From Desulfuromonadaceae bacterium (lineage in GTDB: Bacteria > Desulfobacterota > Desulfuromonadia > Geobacterales > Pseudopelobacteraceae): a stretch of 64,000 nt of DNA. The stretch lies in NCBI GenBank assembly GCA_028687585.1, contig JAQTZV010000001.1, forward strand, positions 331,116 to 395,115, in the 5' to 3' direction. The notes under the pieces are model-generated. The model worked only from the letters and a program-made list of their open reading frames with translations. It made no database searches and was not told the origin of the DNA. Each line of letters starts with the position of its first letter. Positions within the stretch are counted from its first letter, which is position 1. Shown one piece after another: positions 53,904 to 61,784 of the stretch. The position numbers were made by a program, and so were the translations under genes.

Positions 53904-54313
53904 CAGATCGCCTCCTGTACATCGCTTACCACTTCCCTCTGGTCAAAATCACCGGCTTCATCAAGGGCAGTCAGTGGTACCGTGTCGGTGGACCACCGGA
54001 CATCGGTGTGTTTGTAGAGACCGGACCAGTAGAAGCCAGTATCGGTGACGTTGAGAGTGTTGCATTCCATCCGGCCCTCGAACTCCTTCAGGGCAACCTT
54101 CCCGTTTTCCGGGTCGGCATCGTAATCAGCAACCATGAATTCGGCTTCGTAGTTGAATTCGGAGATTCGATACGCCTTCATCTGACGGACAACTATTGAG
54201 AGCTTTTTGATCCGTTCGATGCTCGCCGCGGTCAGCACAATTACAGCGTAGTCGGCGGCAGGAAAGAAATCGTTGCTGTTGGATATGGAAATAATCAGTT
54301 TTGGACACGGCAT
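53903..54313 (-). CDS. Hypothetical protein, 136 residues
   Basis: ATG 54313 has an AAAGGAG site; the frame can be read further upstream but that part is the structured leader. The protein (MPCPKLIISISNSNDFFPAADYAVIVL...) is soluble, alpha/beta, without known motif. It is coupled to the next gene. Confidence 0.6.
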   Translation of the reverse strand: MPCPKLIISISNSNDFFPAADYAVIVLTAASIERIKKLSIVVRQMKAYRISEFNYEAEFMVADYDADPENGKVALKEFEGRMECNTLNVTDTGFYWSGLYKHTDVRWSTDTVPLTALDEAGDFDQREVVSDVQEAI

Positions 54314-54401
54314 GTGGGGCTCCTTTTGTTTTTTGTAGACCGAGGAGACGCACCAATCCCTTTCCGGGGATTGTGCGAACCGGTCGGGGTATCGTGTTTG
54401 T
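54314..54401 (-). promoter_or_regulatory. Structured leader (family member)
   Basis: Minus strand: nested stems GACCG/CGGTC, CGCAC/GTGCG and CAATCCC/GGGATTG around a GGAA-type loop, then an A-rich spacer and AAAGGAG. CTCC in the 3' arm and GTG...CAC can pair with the SD region. Confidence 0.6.
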
Positions 54402-54779
54402 TCAGAACAATGCCATTTGTGTCGGCTGGGCAGCTGCAGGTTTGCTCCGATCAGGGGAAAATTCAATCCTTTGCCCCGATAGAACAAACAGTTCGCCTTT
54501 GCACTTCACCTTGACTCCTTCATAGAGCCGTTGCCGGTCTTCATCCGTTACTATCTGTTTCTCGTGATAGCAGCAGACGTTACCTGACCAATGTTTCAAA
54601 GGTACGGCTTCAGTGGCGTTGGCAACCTGCAACCCGTCAGACCAGAATAAACCGGTTATGACGAAGTTCTTCCCGCTATACGTAAACAACCCTCTGACCT
54701 TGCCATCGGGGATTACGTCTGCGGAATACAGCCCAGCCAGCTTTCGTTCAAATTGTGATAATGGCAGGGTAATTGTCAT
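54402..54779 (-). CDS. Hypothetical protein, 125 residues
   Basis: Starts with ATG 54779 overlapping the stop of the RadC-like gene (ATGA). The protein has a beta-rich body (GLFTYSGKNFVITGLFW) with two cysteines and a proline/glutamine end (PTQMALF). No recognised domain. The final residues resemble a beta-clamp-binding peptide (Q-x-x-L/M-x-L-F), which is suggestive only. Confidence 0.6.
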   Translation of the reverse strand: MTITLPLSQFERKLAGLYSADVIPDGKVRGLFTYSGKNFVITGLFWSDGLQVANATEAVPLKHWSGNVCCYHEKQIVTDEDRQRLYEGVKVKCKGELFVLSGQRIEFSPDRSKPAAAQPTQMALF

Positions 54780-55273
54780 AACAAACCCTGTTCGACGAAA
54801 CTGAGATAACTGTCGCCGATGATGATGTGATCGAGTATTTTGATCCCAAGAAGATCGCCCGCCTCTTTAAGGCGCCGGGTAATCTCCATGTCCTCACGGG
54901 ACGGTGTAGGATCTCCGGTGGGATGGTTATGGATGAGCAGGATTGCTGCGGCACTTGAGAGACAGGCCGTCTTGAAGACCTCTCGCGGGTGAACGATGGA
55001 CTGGTTTAAAGAGCCCACCGAGATCCTGTCGAGACACGAAATCCTGTTTTTACCGTCCAGGTGCAACGCGATGAAGTGCTCCTTTGCTTCCAACTGGAGG
55101 TCACGGAACATTTCAAAGACCTGGCTTGGCGCTGTGTACCGTTTTGAAACCCATGCAGGGGCATCTTCTCGCACCACCTCTTTGCGGTACTTGGCTTCGA
55201 TGGAGAGGATTGTTATTTTCTTTTTCTCCGGAGGGATTTCTTCTCCGAAGAGATTTCTGAGATAGGGGGACAT
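54776..55273 (-). CDS. radC: RadC-like JAB/MPN-domain protein
   Basis: Start ATG 55273 with AAAAGGAGTACGC. The 165-residue protein holds the JAMM-like motif HNHPTGDPTPSREDMEIT, the helix SIVHPREVFKTACLSSAAA and the family end SYLSFVEQGLL, but lacks the N-terminal helix-hairpin-helix part of chromosomal RadC. Such short RadC proteins are common in ICEs and phage defence islands; a metal-dependent DNA or protein cleaving function is suspected. Confidence 0.9.
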   Translation of the reverse strand: MSPYLRNLFGEEIPPEKKKITILSIEAKYRKEVVREDAPAWVSKRYTAPSQVFEMFRDLQLEAKEHFIALHLDGKNRISCLDRISVGSLNQSIVHPREVFKTACLSSAAAILLIHNHPTGDPTPSREDMEITRRLKEAGDLLGIKILDHIIIGDSYLSFVEQGLL

Positions 55274-55370
55274 GCGCGTACTCCTTTTGCGGAGGGCAGA
55301 TCTCCCCATGGGGGACTTAAGCCCCCCGGAGGGTAATGGTTGGTTTATAAATGTAGTGGTGCTGTTCTCT
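55274..55370 (-). promoter_or_regulatory. Structured leader (family member) of radC
   Basis: Minus strand: GGGC...GCCC outer stem around AGTCCCC-CAT-GGGGAGAT, then CTCCGCAAAAGGAG, which pairs the SD (GGAG) directly with CTCC. Confidence 0.6.
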
Positions 55371-55826
55371 TCAGACTACCCTGACCGACTGGAAAGGTGA
55401 TCCCATGACAGCTGGGCCCCCAGATGATCTCCTTGAGGGGATCTCCAGATGACACGGTATCCAGCCGGTTGATTTGCCTACAACGAAGCGGCGCTTCTCG
55501 CCGTAGCAATCCACCACCTCGACCTGCTTGCCTTCCAGGCCAATGAGTTGAGGGGTGAGTTCAGCCTTGGAGCGGTAACCGTTCTGTTGATGTTTCCGGA
55601 AGACCAGATCCGACAGCATCCGGTACTTTTCGTAGGCCTTCATGGTGCCGCGTTCTGCCGGCAGGGGTGTCAGATCCCAGCGGTCCAGTTCTGCAGCGAG
55701 CAGGTTGCCCAGCTGCATCACACGGTCGAAGCCGAGCGTGGTGCATCCTTCTTTAAAATGGATGACGTACAAACCGTTGCCGGGACCGAAGTAGTCGGGA
55801 TTTATGGTGATTTTGTTCTGCTTCAC
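55371..55826 (-). CDS. Hypothetical protein, 151 residues
   Basis: GTG start at 55826 behind AGGAGGTTACC. A basic protein with a start of strands (MKQNKITINPDYF), a helical middle and a C-terminal beta part (GLEGKQVEVVDCYGEKRRF). No known motif. Likely a nucleic-acid-related protein of the operon, without evidence beyond charge. Confidence 0.6.
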   Translation of the reverse strand: MKQNKITINPDYFGPGNGLYVIHFKEGCTTLGFDRVMQLGNLLAAELDRWDLTPLPAERGTMKAYEKYRMLSDLVFRKHQQNGYRSKAELTPQLIGLEGKQVEVVDCYGEKRRFVVGKSTGWIPCHLEIPSRRSSGGPAVMGSPFQSVRVV

Positions 55827-55903
55827 GGTAACCTCCTGAAGACACTCCCCCCTACGGGAGTGTCGGTTAGAACACCCGGTAGGGCGGGGCCTCTCTATGG
55901 AGG
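55827..55903 (-). promoter_or_regulatory. Structured leader (family member)
   Basis: Minus strand: perfect GACACTCCC / GGGAGTGTC stem around a GTAGGG loop, ending 3 bases before AGGAGG. SD hiding is not obvious in this member. Confidence 0.5.
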
Positions 55904-57562
55904 TCAGGCTATCTTGCGTTTCGTGATGAGGGCCTCCTTGAGAAGGCCGATCAGCGCGGCAGGCAGCTCATCGATCTGTTTGATGACGGAGGATTCTCTC
56001 AGCCAGTTCAAAATGGAGGAGTCGAGGATGCCGATTCCGTACACCTCGATCCCGCATGACCTGAGACGTTCCACCGCTTTTCTCGTTTTTCCGATATCGT
56101 CCGGGCTCCCATCGGTCATTGGAATGACGATCTTCCGGCGTTCCGGACGATGGGTGAGGATCATTCCTGCCCATAACAGGGCTTCTGCCATAGGAGTGCC
56201 CCCACTGGAGCCTATATTGAAGTATCCGGCTCTCGGTTTCGCACCGAATGGTTTCAACTCCGCCAGGTCTCTGCCCCAGGGGAAGGCCCCAACGGTGCAG
56301 GTCACTCCCGGGAGGAGTTCCAGCGCCTCTCCGGTAATGAATGTGGCCTGTAGAGCCACGGACATTTTCTCGGGGTTCATTGATCCGGAACGGTCGGTGA
56401 GCAGTACGATTGCCGTATTGTCATCCTGTTTGTCTCTCCGTGCCGCAAATATCCGGGTATCCGGTGTCCGGCAAGCCACGCGATAAACCGACCGGCTGTC
56501 GATTCGGTGGCCTGCTCTCTTTGCATTGCTCTGTTGCAGTCGGACAGCCTGGAGGAGTCCGGCAAGCTGGCTTCTCATTCTGCTTGTCTTGCGACGCGCA
56601 TCGTCGAAGCCCATTTCACCCTCGATCCTTTTCTGATCTCCGGTACCGCTGCCGGCCCCGACGCTTGGATAATGCGTGTCGGGGATTTCTTCCAGGTTGC
56701 CTGAGCTCTCTCCCTTGTTATGTTCTTTGCCGAGCATCTGGGCGACAATCTTCCCGAGGTCGACCTTCTGACTTGCCTTGCCGACATCGGCTGTCCTGAG
56801 CCCGGCCAGATTGTCCGACTGTTTTCCGGCAGATGTCCGTGGACTGTCCGCGGACGAACCCTTGGATTCGCTTCCGCCGGGAGATTGATTGTCGCTGTTT
56901 CCTGAGTCGGCACTCTGATTGTTTTTGCCGCTTTCCTGACGTTTATCCTTCTGTCGAGGCGGTGGCGGGTTTGTGATGAGTGCTTCGATTTCGTTCCCGA
57001 GATTTACGCAATCGTTCAGTGTGTTGCACGAGCCGATTCTGGCGACACATGCTGCGAATCGATCACAGAAGGGATCGCCGAACGAAAGCCTGCTCCATGT
57101 CTCCATTTCGGAGGCTATCTCTCCGAGCGATTGTCCAAGGACATCCGCCCGGCCACGGCAAATAAGCCAACTGGTCAGAAGCGACATGGGCTCACTTTTC
57201 GTGCCCCTGAAACTGCCGTTCTCGTGCTTGAGGATGGCAATCAGGTCACGCAGGTTGATCGCGCAACCCGGATAATCCGCGCACTGTTTCTTTTCGATAT
57301 AGACTTCCTCGATGAGTTCTCCCCAGGTTCCCATGTCTCTCTCAAAATCAGAGTGACGAACGTGGGCAGTCTCATGATCGACGTAACCGCGAGCAAGGAG
57401 TGCCGCCTTGTGGTCGTCGGGAGGGAGGGTAGGGATGATGATTTCGCTGCCGTTGGTGTAGGCTTGGTCACCCTCTATTCTGAGGGTAACGCCCATTTTT
57501 GCGCCGAGGGCCTGCAATGCGATCCGCAGCCCCCCGATGACGGTGGATATTTTCGGTGTCAT
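55904..57562 (-). CDS. CobT-like VWA protein with HExxH
   Basis: A 552-residue protein. A metalloprotease-like HETAH (residues 63-67) with a further histidine (H70) lies near the N-terminus; a long low-complexity acidic/serine linker follows (about 210-320). The C-terminal VWA domain carries the MIDAS motif DRSGSM (about 389) and a later TDGSPDD. This is the CobT/BchD type that works with MoxR/CobS AAA+ ATPases; the partner is at 59000-59923 in the same operon. In SXT-like elements the same pair is found. The substrate is unknown and cobalamin synthesis is unlikely. Confidence 0.82.
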   Translation of the reverse strand: MTPKISTVIGGLRIALQALGAKMGVTLRIEGDQAYTNGSEIIIPTLPPDDHKAALLARGYVDHETAHVRHSDFERDMGTWGELIEEVYIEKKQCADYPGCAINLRDLIAILKHENGSFRGTKSEPMSLLTSWLICRGRADVLGQSLGEIASEMETWSRLSFGDPFCDRFAACVARIGSCNTLNDCVNLGNEIEALITNPPPPRQKDKRQESGKNNQSADSGNSDNQSPGGSESKGSSADSPRTSAGKQSDNLAGLRTADVGKASQKVDLGKIVAQMLGKEHNKGESSGNLEEIPDTHYPSVGAGSGTGDQKRIEGEMGFDDARRKTSRMRSQLAGLLQAVRLQQSNAKRAGHRIDSRSVYRVACRTPDTRIFAARRDKQDDNTAIVLLTDRSGSMNPEKMSVALQATFITGEALELLPGVTCTVGAFPWGRDLAELKPFGAKPRAGYFNIGSSGGTPMAEALLWAGMILTHRPERRKIVIPMTDGSPDDIGKTRKAVERLRSCGIEVYGIGILDSSILNWLRESSVIKQIDELPAALIGLLKEALITKRKIA

Positions 57563-57576
57563 GATTTCTCCTTACA

Positions 57577-58527
57577 TTAGAACCATTCCGATGGCGCCTC
57601 TTCGAATTGAGGCACATAGATAAGGTCCGGTATGATCTCGACCTCGTTCTCCTCTTCAGTGGCTTCCAGTTCATTTATCGCTTCCTCTGCCGATTCAACT
57701 TCCGGTTCTTCCTCGACAAGGAGATTTTCAGCGATGTCCCTGGCCTCCGGAATGTTGCCGAGGAGATGGATCACCCCGCACAAGGCGGCGAAGTCTCCTC
57801 CCTTGATCGGCCCGGTTTTCGGAAGGCTGATGAGGGTTGACCTGATTCCGGTGACCAGCTCGTTCAGGCCGGGCTCGAGAAAGACCAGACCTTCGATCTT
57901 TTCCAGCATTGCCCTGATCGGCCGCACCGTTTTCTGGCCAGCTTCCAGTTTGCCCTTGAAAGAGCTGTCCCATGTCAAGCGGGCCTGCTGCCTGACTTCA
58001 TGACGGAGTTGATCGGCCAGGCCGTTTATCTCCGTCTCAAGACCCGTTTCATGCCCTTCGACCGGGTTGATGTTGAATGTCTGTACACAAAAGGCCAGCT
58101 GCCTTCTGACGTATTCAAGGCTTTCCACCGATCGGGCGATGACTTCCTCCCAGCCGGGGTTCTGCGCTTTCCAGTCCTGAACAGCCTGGTCGTACTCCGC
58201 CAGGAATTCGATCTTGGCCGCATTGTATTCGTCCTTGATGACGTCGAGTTCCGCCATGAGACCATCGAGCTTCTCCACGGGAACTGCATACCCGCCGAGA
58301 AACCTGGTTCCCACGGCAAGAACGATCCGTTCAGCCCGCCTCTTGAAGGTCGCAAATGGCGCAAGCGCCGCCGGGTCCATGACCCGTTTGCTTCCCAGAG
58401 AAGCGAGCTTCTGGGGTGGGAGTTCACTGCCGTCCGCAAGTTTCAGATCCTCTTCGCGGAGTTGTTTCCGCCCCGTCCAGAGGGATACCGATAATACGAG
58501 AATTACTATGTTGTCCAATATGTTCAT
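57577..58527 (-). CDS. DUF3150-family protein
   Basis: A 316-residue protein with the DUF3150 opening (NIVILVLSVSLWTGRKQL, then ELPPQKLASLGSKRVMDP), a mainly helical body and a glutamate-rich end. It occurs with MoxR and VWA genes in SXT/R391-like ICEs and phages, as here. ATG 58527 follows AAAGGAGACGTC. Function unknown; co-occurrence suggests a third member of a MoxR-VWA complex. Confidence 0.85.
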   Translation of the reverse strand: MNILDNIVILVLSVSLWTGRKQLREEDLKLADGSELPPQKLASLGSKRVMDPAALAPFATFKRRAERIVLAVGTRFLGGYAVPVEKLDGLMAELDVIKDEYNAAKIEFLAEYDQAVQDWKAQNPGWEEVIARSVESLEYVRRQLAFCVQTFNINPVEGHETGLETEINGLADQLRHEVRQQARLTWDSSFKGKLEAGQKTVRPIRAMLEKIEGLVFLEPGLNELVTGIRSTLISLPKTGPIKGGDFAALCGVIHLLGNIPEARDIAENLLVEEEPEVESAEEAINELEATEEENEVEIIPDLIYVPQFEEAPSEWF

Positions 58528-58603
58528 GACGTCTCCTTTAAGTATTGGTGTAAGGAGAGACGCGCCACCCCATCCGGGATGTGTCTCCCCTGATTGGGTG
58601 GAT
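58528..58603 (-). promoter_or_regulatory. Structured leader (family member) of the DUF3150 gene
   Basis: Minus strand: GGGGAGAC...GTCTCTCC outer stem, ACATCCC/GGGGTGG inner stem with GGAT loop. The 3' arm CGTCTCTCC is complementary to the SD-bearing GGAGACG, one bulge. Confidence 0.65.
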
Positions 58604-58987
58604 TTAGAACCATTGATCGCTGTTCTGGTCGGACAGCCACTCGCTCATGACCTTGCTGCTCAATGGGGGAGTGCTGCTTGCCGGCCTGTTACGTGATGGG
58701 GGATTGGGCGGAGTTACCGGTTGAGTTTGACGCAGGTGTGACCAGGATGAGCCGGGAAACCATTCCCCGACCAGACGGTAGCCTTTTCCCTTTTTTTCCT
58801 CGATCTTCTTGTCGAGGTCTATCCGGGACGGACGATCGCTGATGGTCTTGGATTGATTCACCTGGCCGGTCTTTCCCCACTGACTTATCACTTCCCTGTC
58901 GGTGAGGAACCCAAGCCAGTCCTTGCCGCCGCTGGAAGAGGGAGCCCTCAACCAGATGCCGTATTGAGTATTGCCGGGAACGAACAT
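58604..58987 (-). CDS. WGR-like small protein
   Basis: A 127-residue basic protein. The segment VISQWGKTGQVNQSK with the later KKIEEKKGKGYRLVGEW is reminiscent of a WGR domain, which binds DNA or RNA ends in PARPs and related proteins. The C-terminal half is proline/serine-rich and ends SDQNSDQWF. ATG 58987, behind AAAGGGGG, lies 12 bases from the AAA+ gene's stop. The domain call is tentative. Confidence 0.5.
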   Translation of the reverse strand: MFVPGNTQYGIWLRAPSSSGGKDWLGFLTDREVISQWGKTGQVNQSKTISDRPSRIDLDKKIEEKKGKGYRLVGEWFPGSSWSHLRQTQPVTPPNPPSRNRPASSTPPLSSKVMSEWLSDQNSDQWF

Positions 58988-58999
58988 GATCCACCCCCT

Positions 59000-59923
59000 T
59001 TATGCGATGATCCGCTGCACCAGCTCGTGTAGAGCCTGGCGGGACTGCACTTCGGCCCGGAAGCCAAGTGCGCGGTCAAGGGCATAGACGATGGGATTTA
59101 TTCCCGGTTTTGCTTTGTAAAAGGTGGCCAGCTGCGCCCACCTTATTAGAGTGCGGGTACAGAAGGTAACCTCGATCTCGCCGCTTACGAAGAGATCGCG
59201 GACTTTGTTGGCCACTTCGATCATTTTCTGCCGGATAGGTGAAGGGACTTCCGGGACCGCTTTTTCAAGGGCCTGGTTTTCCTCCACCGGATCGGCGTAG
59301 CCGACCTCCAGCATCATGAACCTTCCCATGGAGGCGAGGTTCTGGCGTTTGGTTGCCTGGTAGAGGCCGGTGGCATCGCCGTTTCCGGCAGTGTTTCCGG
59401 CAAAGATTATTCTCGCGCCGAAACGCAAGGGGTCGATTGTTTCGCCGGTTTCCGGAATCATGATGGCCCGGCCTTCATTGACGGCGTTCAGCCCGACAAA
59501 GGTGCCGGGGTCGAGGGTGTCGGCTTCGTCAAGGAGTATCCATGCCGATGCCGGGTCCTTGAGTCCCTGGATAAAGGGACCGTCCACCCATTCCATGTTG
59601 CCGTTTCTGACGACGAAGCGTCCGAACAGTTCCGGCATCTCCATCCGCTCGTGACAGGAAACCACGTAGAGAGGGATGTTGAGCCGGGAGGCAATCTGGG
59701 TGACGATGGACGATTTCCCAGAGCCGGTGGGCCCGACGACATAGAGAGGGTCGGTTCCCGCTGCCCCTTTCATCCAGGCCAGGATGTCCGAGAGGATTTC
59801 TCTCCGGAACACGTAGTCGGGATTGAATCGGGGGATCATCGCGTGTTTCGCGTTATCGCGGACGTCGACGGTGATCGTGGCGGGGGCCTGAATGCCGAAT
59901 ACTTCAGTGATTGGTTTTTTCAT
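59000..59923 (-). CDS. MoxR/CobS-like AAA+ ATPase
   Basis: Start ATG 59923 follows AAGGAGACAGACC; the longer frame reads through the leader. The 307-residue ATPase has Walker A GPTGSGKS (64-71), Walker B WILLDEADTLD (about 124-134) and sensor-like IIFAGNTAGNGD. It is of the CobS/MoxR type, partner of VWA proteins; the VWA gene lies two genes downstream. Such pairs remodel proteins or insert metals; in ICEs the purpose is unknown. Confidence 0.9.
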   Translation of the reverse strand: MKKPITEVFGIQAPATITVDVRDNAKHAMIPRFNPDYVFRREILSDILAWMKGAAGTDPLYVVGPTGSGKSSIVTQIASRLNIPLYVVSCHERMEMPELFGRFVVRNGNMEWVDGPFIQGLKDPASAWILLDEADTLDPGTFVGLNAVNEGRAIMIPETGETIDPLRFGARIIFAGNTAGNGDATGLYQATKRQNLASMGRFMMLEVGYADPVEENQALEKAVPEVPSPIRQKMIEVANKVRDLFVSGEIEVTFCTRTLIRWAQLATFYKAKPGINPIVYALDRALGFRAEVQSRQALHELVQRIIA

Positions 59924-60012
59924 GATGGTCTGTCTCCTTATCGGAGGCAGACCACTCCCCTGGGGGAATAGTCCGCCCCCATGGGGTTGAAGTGTTTGTG
60001 AGTGTGAGAGTT
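59924..60012 (-). promoter_or_regulatory. Structured leader (family member) of the AAA+ gene
   Basis: Minus strand: CCCC-AT-GGGG, GGCGGAC...GTCTGCC outer stem, TTCCCC/GGGGAG inner stem. GGTCTGCCTCC also pairs with GGAGACAGACC (10 pairs, one bulge), closing the SD in a 5-base-loop hairpin: the clearest switch of the family. Confidence 0.7.
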
Positions 60013-60216
60013 CTATGCAGCCTCTTTCCAGGCGGAGATGATTTTCGGACATCCGGATGCCATCCTTGCAATCACCGTGACCCCCTTGTAGCGAAACCGC
60101 AGGGGCTTTTCCGTGAGGAGAGGGGTGGCAAATTTGACGCCTTCCAGCGCCTCAAGCGGTACTGAGCGCTCAAGGATTCGATTGGCGCCGTGCAGCGACA
60201 GGGTGAGAACTGACAT
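60013..60216 (-). CDS. Small hypothetical protein, 67 residues
   Basis: ATG 60216 follows AAAGGAGGTGG. The protein (SVLTLSLHGANRILERS...) is mixed alpha/beta with a basic centre and ends SAWKEAA. It overlaps the previous gene by 47 bases. No family recognised. Confidence 0.6.
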   Translation of the reverse strand: MSVLTLSLHGANRILERSVPLEALEGVKFATPLLTEKPLRFRYKGVTVIARMASGCPKIISAWKEAA

Positions 60217-60421
60217 GCTTGCCACCTCCTTTCTCGGCAACCAGATTCGATGCATTGGGCTCCGGAGCCATGGCTGCTGCAAGGAAGCAGAAACAGACCG
60301 CAATCACCATGAAGATTGCTGTCAGGATGGTTCGAGCGAGTTCCTTGAGGTCCTCTTTGTCCATCTTCGACGTGGAGTGATGTTTTAAATCTCTGGGCAG
60401 GACGCCCGTTCGTTTTTTCAT
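60170..60421 (-). CDS. Small single-pass membrane protein, 83 residues
   Basis: ATG 60421 has an AAAGGAAAA site. A charged N-terminus (MKKRTGVLPRDLKHH) is followed by one membrane helix (LTAIFMVIAVCFCFLAAAMA). The C-terminus is basic and may be cytoplasmic or periplasmic. Unknown function; membrane proteins are unexpected in this module. Confidence 0.6.
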   Translation of the reverse strand: MKKRTGVLPRDLKHHSTSKMDKEDLKELARTILTAIFMVIAVCFCFLAAAMAPEPNASNLVAEKGGGKHVSSHPVAARRQSNP

Positions 60422-60513
60422 GACTTTTCCTTTCCGGGAGCGGTCGCACGCCTCCCAGGAAAGGAGTTCCACTGTCGGGTGCGTGTGATCCGCCCCCTGT
60501 TGGGGTTTGTATC
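60422..60513 (-). promoter_or_regulatory. Structured leader (family member) of the membrane gene
   Basis: Minus strand: CCCCAACAGGGGGCGG start, then TCCTTTCC, which is perfectly complementary to the GGAAAGGA holding the SD; an alternative GGGAG/CTCCC pairing surrounds CGTGCG. Confidence 0.6.
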
Positions 60514-61533
60514 TCAGGCGGCTTTCGCAAGCGGCGCCGGTGGTAGTTTCTTGATTTCCAGTTTCGTGTAGCCTGCCTTTCCCTTCTTGCAGGCCTGGTA
60601 CACGAGCGGATACTCTTTCTTGACCTTCTTCGAGTCGACATAATCGGAAGCGGCAATCATTGTTGTCGCCACCGCTATGCCGTCTACAGTAACCCCATGG
60701 AATGATCCCCCGAAGAACTCAATCAGCTCGTTCTTCATCGGGTCCATCCGCTTTTCGAGGTCTTTTTTCTTTCGATCAAGTTTTTCGTACTCGGTGATTC
60801 GGCACTCGACCTCAATCGGGATCTCTTGGTCGTTGTGGGATGGGCAACCTCCGCGATAGGGGCAGTAACCGCATAGAATTCCCGGCATACTTTCCGCTGG
60901 TATTCTCCCGGCCTTTGCCTCGATCAGTTCCAGCCCCTTTTCGACGTAAAATCCGAAGAGGGTCATGTCCGGGGTGAAGGAGTTGAACTCCTGCTCCTCC
61001 CCCGCACTGAGATCAGCGGCCAAAATGCTCCCCCTGATCTCGATCCCCGGAAAACTGACCGCCAGGAGCCCCAGCTGGATATGGAGCTGTCCAATCCAGT
61101 TGCCATAAGGCTCCGATGGTATGCCGGCAGTCGTTTTGCATTCGATAATGTGGAGTGACCCGTCCTTGTGCTTGATCGCGAAGTCGAGATGCGCCCCGAT
61201 CGGATGATCCGGGTGCTCGACTACGAGTTGGCGTGTGAAACAGGGTCCCGAGGCATCAGGGAATTCTTCCGGCGATACTTCCCGGAATCCCATCACCTTG
61301 AAACGTTCTGCCTGATCGATCTCAAAAATGTGCCCCCTTCTTTTTTGGCGCAGCTCCCTGGCTGTCGGTTTCGCAGGCGATTTCATCTTCAGTATCACCT
61401 TGCGATAGCAGCCGCAGATCTCGGAAGCCGTGGCCATCTCATTCCGGGGCCGGGAAAAGTCGTCGAGGCTCTTCGTGTTACTCTTTTCGATCAACAGAAG
61501 CGCCTGGGTATTGAACGTGATGAGTTTGCTCAT
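60514..61533 (-). CDS. Cas4-like PD-(D/E)xK nuclease with Fe-S cysteines
   Basis: Start ATG 61533 with AAAGGAGACC; a longer frame reads through the leader. The 339-residue protein has an N-terminal SEICGCYRK cysteine, the nuclease core GAHLDFAIKHKDGSLHIIECKTT (split here at HIIECKTT, with D and E-x-K ligands) and a C-terminal CGYCPYRGGC cluster. One N-terminal and three C-terminal cysteines suggest a 4Fe-4S cluster as in Cas4/AddB/Dna2. It probably resects DNA ends, taking the place of the exonuclease of SXT recombination modules; a Bet-type annealing protein is not in the window. Confidence 0.82.
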   Translation of the reverse strand: MSKLITFNTQALLLIEKSNTKSLDDFSRPRNEMATASEICGCYRKVILKMKSPAKPTARELRQKRRGHIFEIDQAERFKVMGFREVSPEEFPDASGPCFTRQLVVEHPDHPIGAHLDFAIKHKDGSLHIIECKTTAGIPSEPYGNWIGQLHIQLGLLAVSFPGIEIRGSILAADLSAGEEQEFNSFTPDMTLFGFYVEKGLELIEAKAGRIPAESMPGILCGYCPYRGGCPSHNDQEIPIEVECRITEYEKLDRKKKDLEKRMDPMKNELIEFFGGSFHGVTVDGIAVATTMIAASDYVDSKKVKKEYPLVYQACKKGKAGYTKLEIKKLPPAPLAKAA

Positions 61534-61622
61534 ATATCGGTCTCCTTTCGTAAGTTGCCCAGGGAGACGGAATGCCCCCGCGAGGGAATTCGTCTCCCTG
61601 ACGGGGTAGATGGCGTGAGGGT
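61534..61622 (-). promoter_or_regulatory. Structured leader (family member) of the Cas4-like gene
   Basis: Minus strand: perfect 10-base outer stem CAGGGAGACG/CGTCTCCCTG (61591-61600 and 61560-61569) with an inner AATTCCC/GGGGGCATT stem. GTCTCC of the 3' arm also matches the SD GGAGAC (61540-61545). Confidence 0.7.
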
Positions 61623-61784
61623 CTACATGCAGGCGTAGGCGATGACCGCCGAAGCCAGCAGTGTTGTCCCGATCATGAGTCCGGCAATGATGTTCTTGCA
61701 GGATATCTCGACCGGTGACTTCTCCGCTTTCATGTAGATGGTTCTGCCGTTGGCGCATCTGATGGGTACGGTATTGGCTCTCAT
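61623..61784 (-). CDS. 53-residue membrane protein
   Basis: ATG 61784 follows AAAGGAGACACGA. The peptide begins MRANTVPIRCANGRTIYMKA, then has one membrane helix (NIIAGLMIGTTLLASAVIAYA) and ends CM. Two cysteines in the soluble part suggest metal binding or a disulfide. It lies between two family leaders, so it is treated by the operon as a real gene. Function unknown. Confidence 0.6.
   Translation of the reverse strand: MRANTVPIRCANGRTIYMKAEKSPVEISCKNIIAGLMIGTTLLASAVIAYACM

Noticed and set aside
55904..57562. True cobaltochelatase CobT
   Set aside because: The VWA and AAA+ partners are present, but no cobalamin gene is near and the context is an ICE DNA-processing operon.
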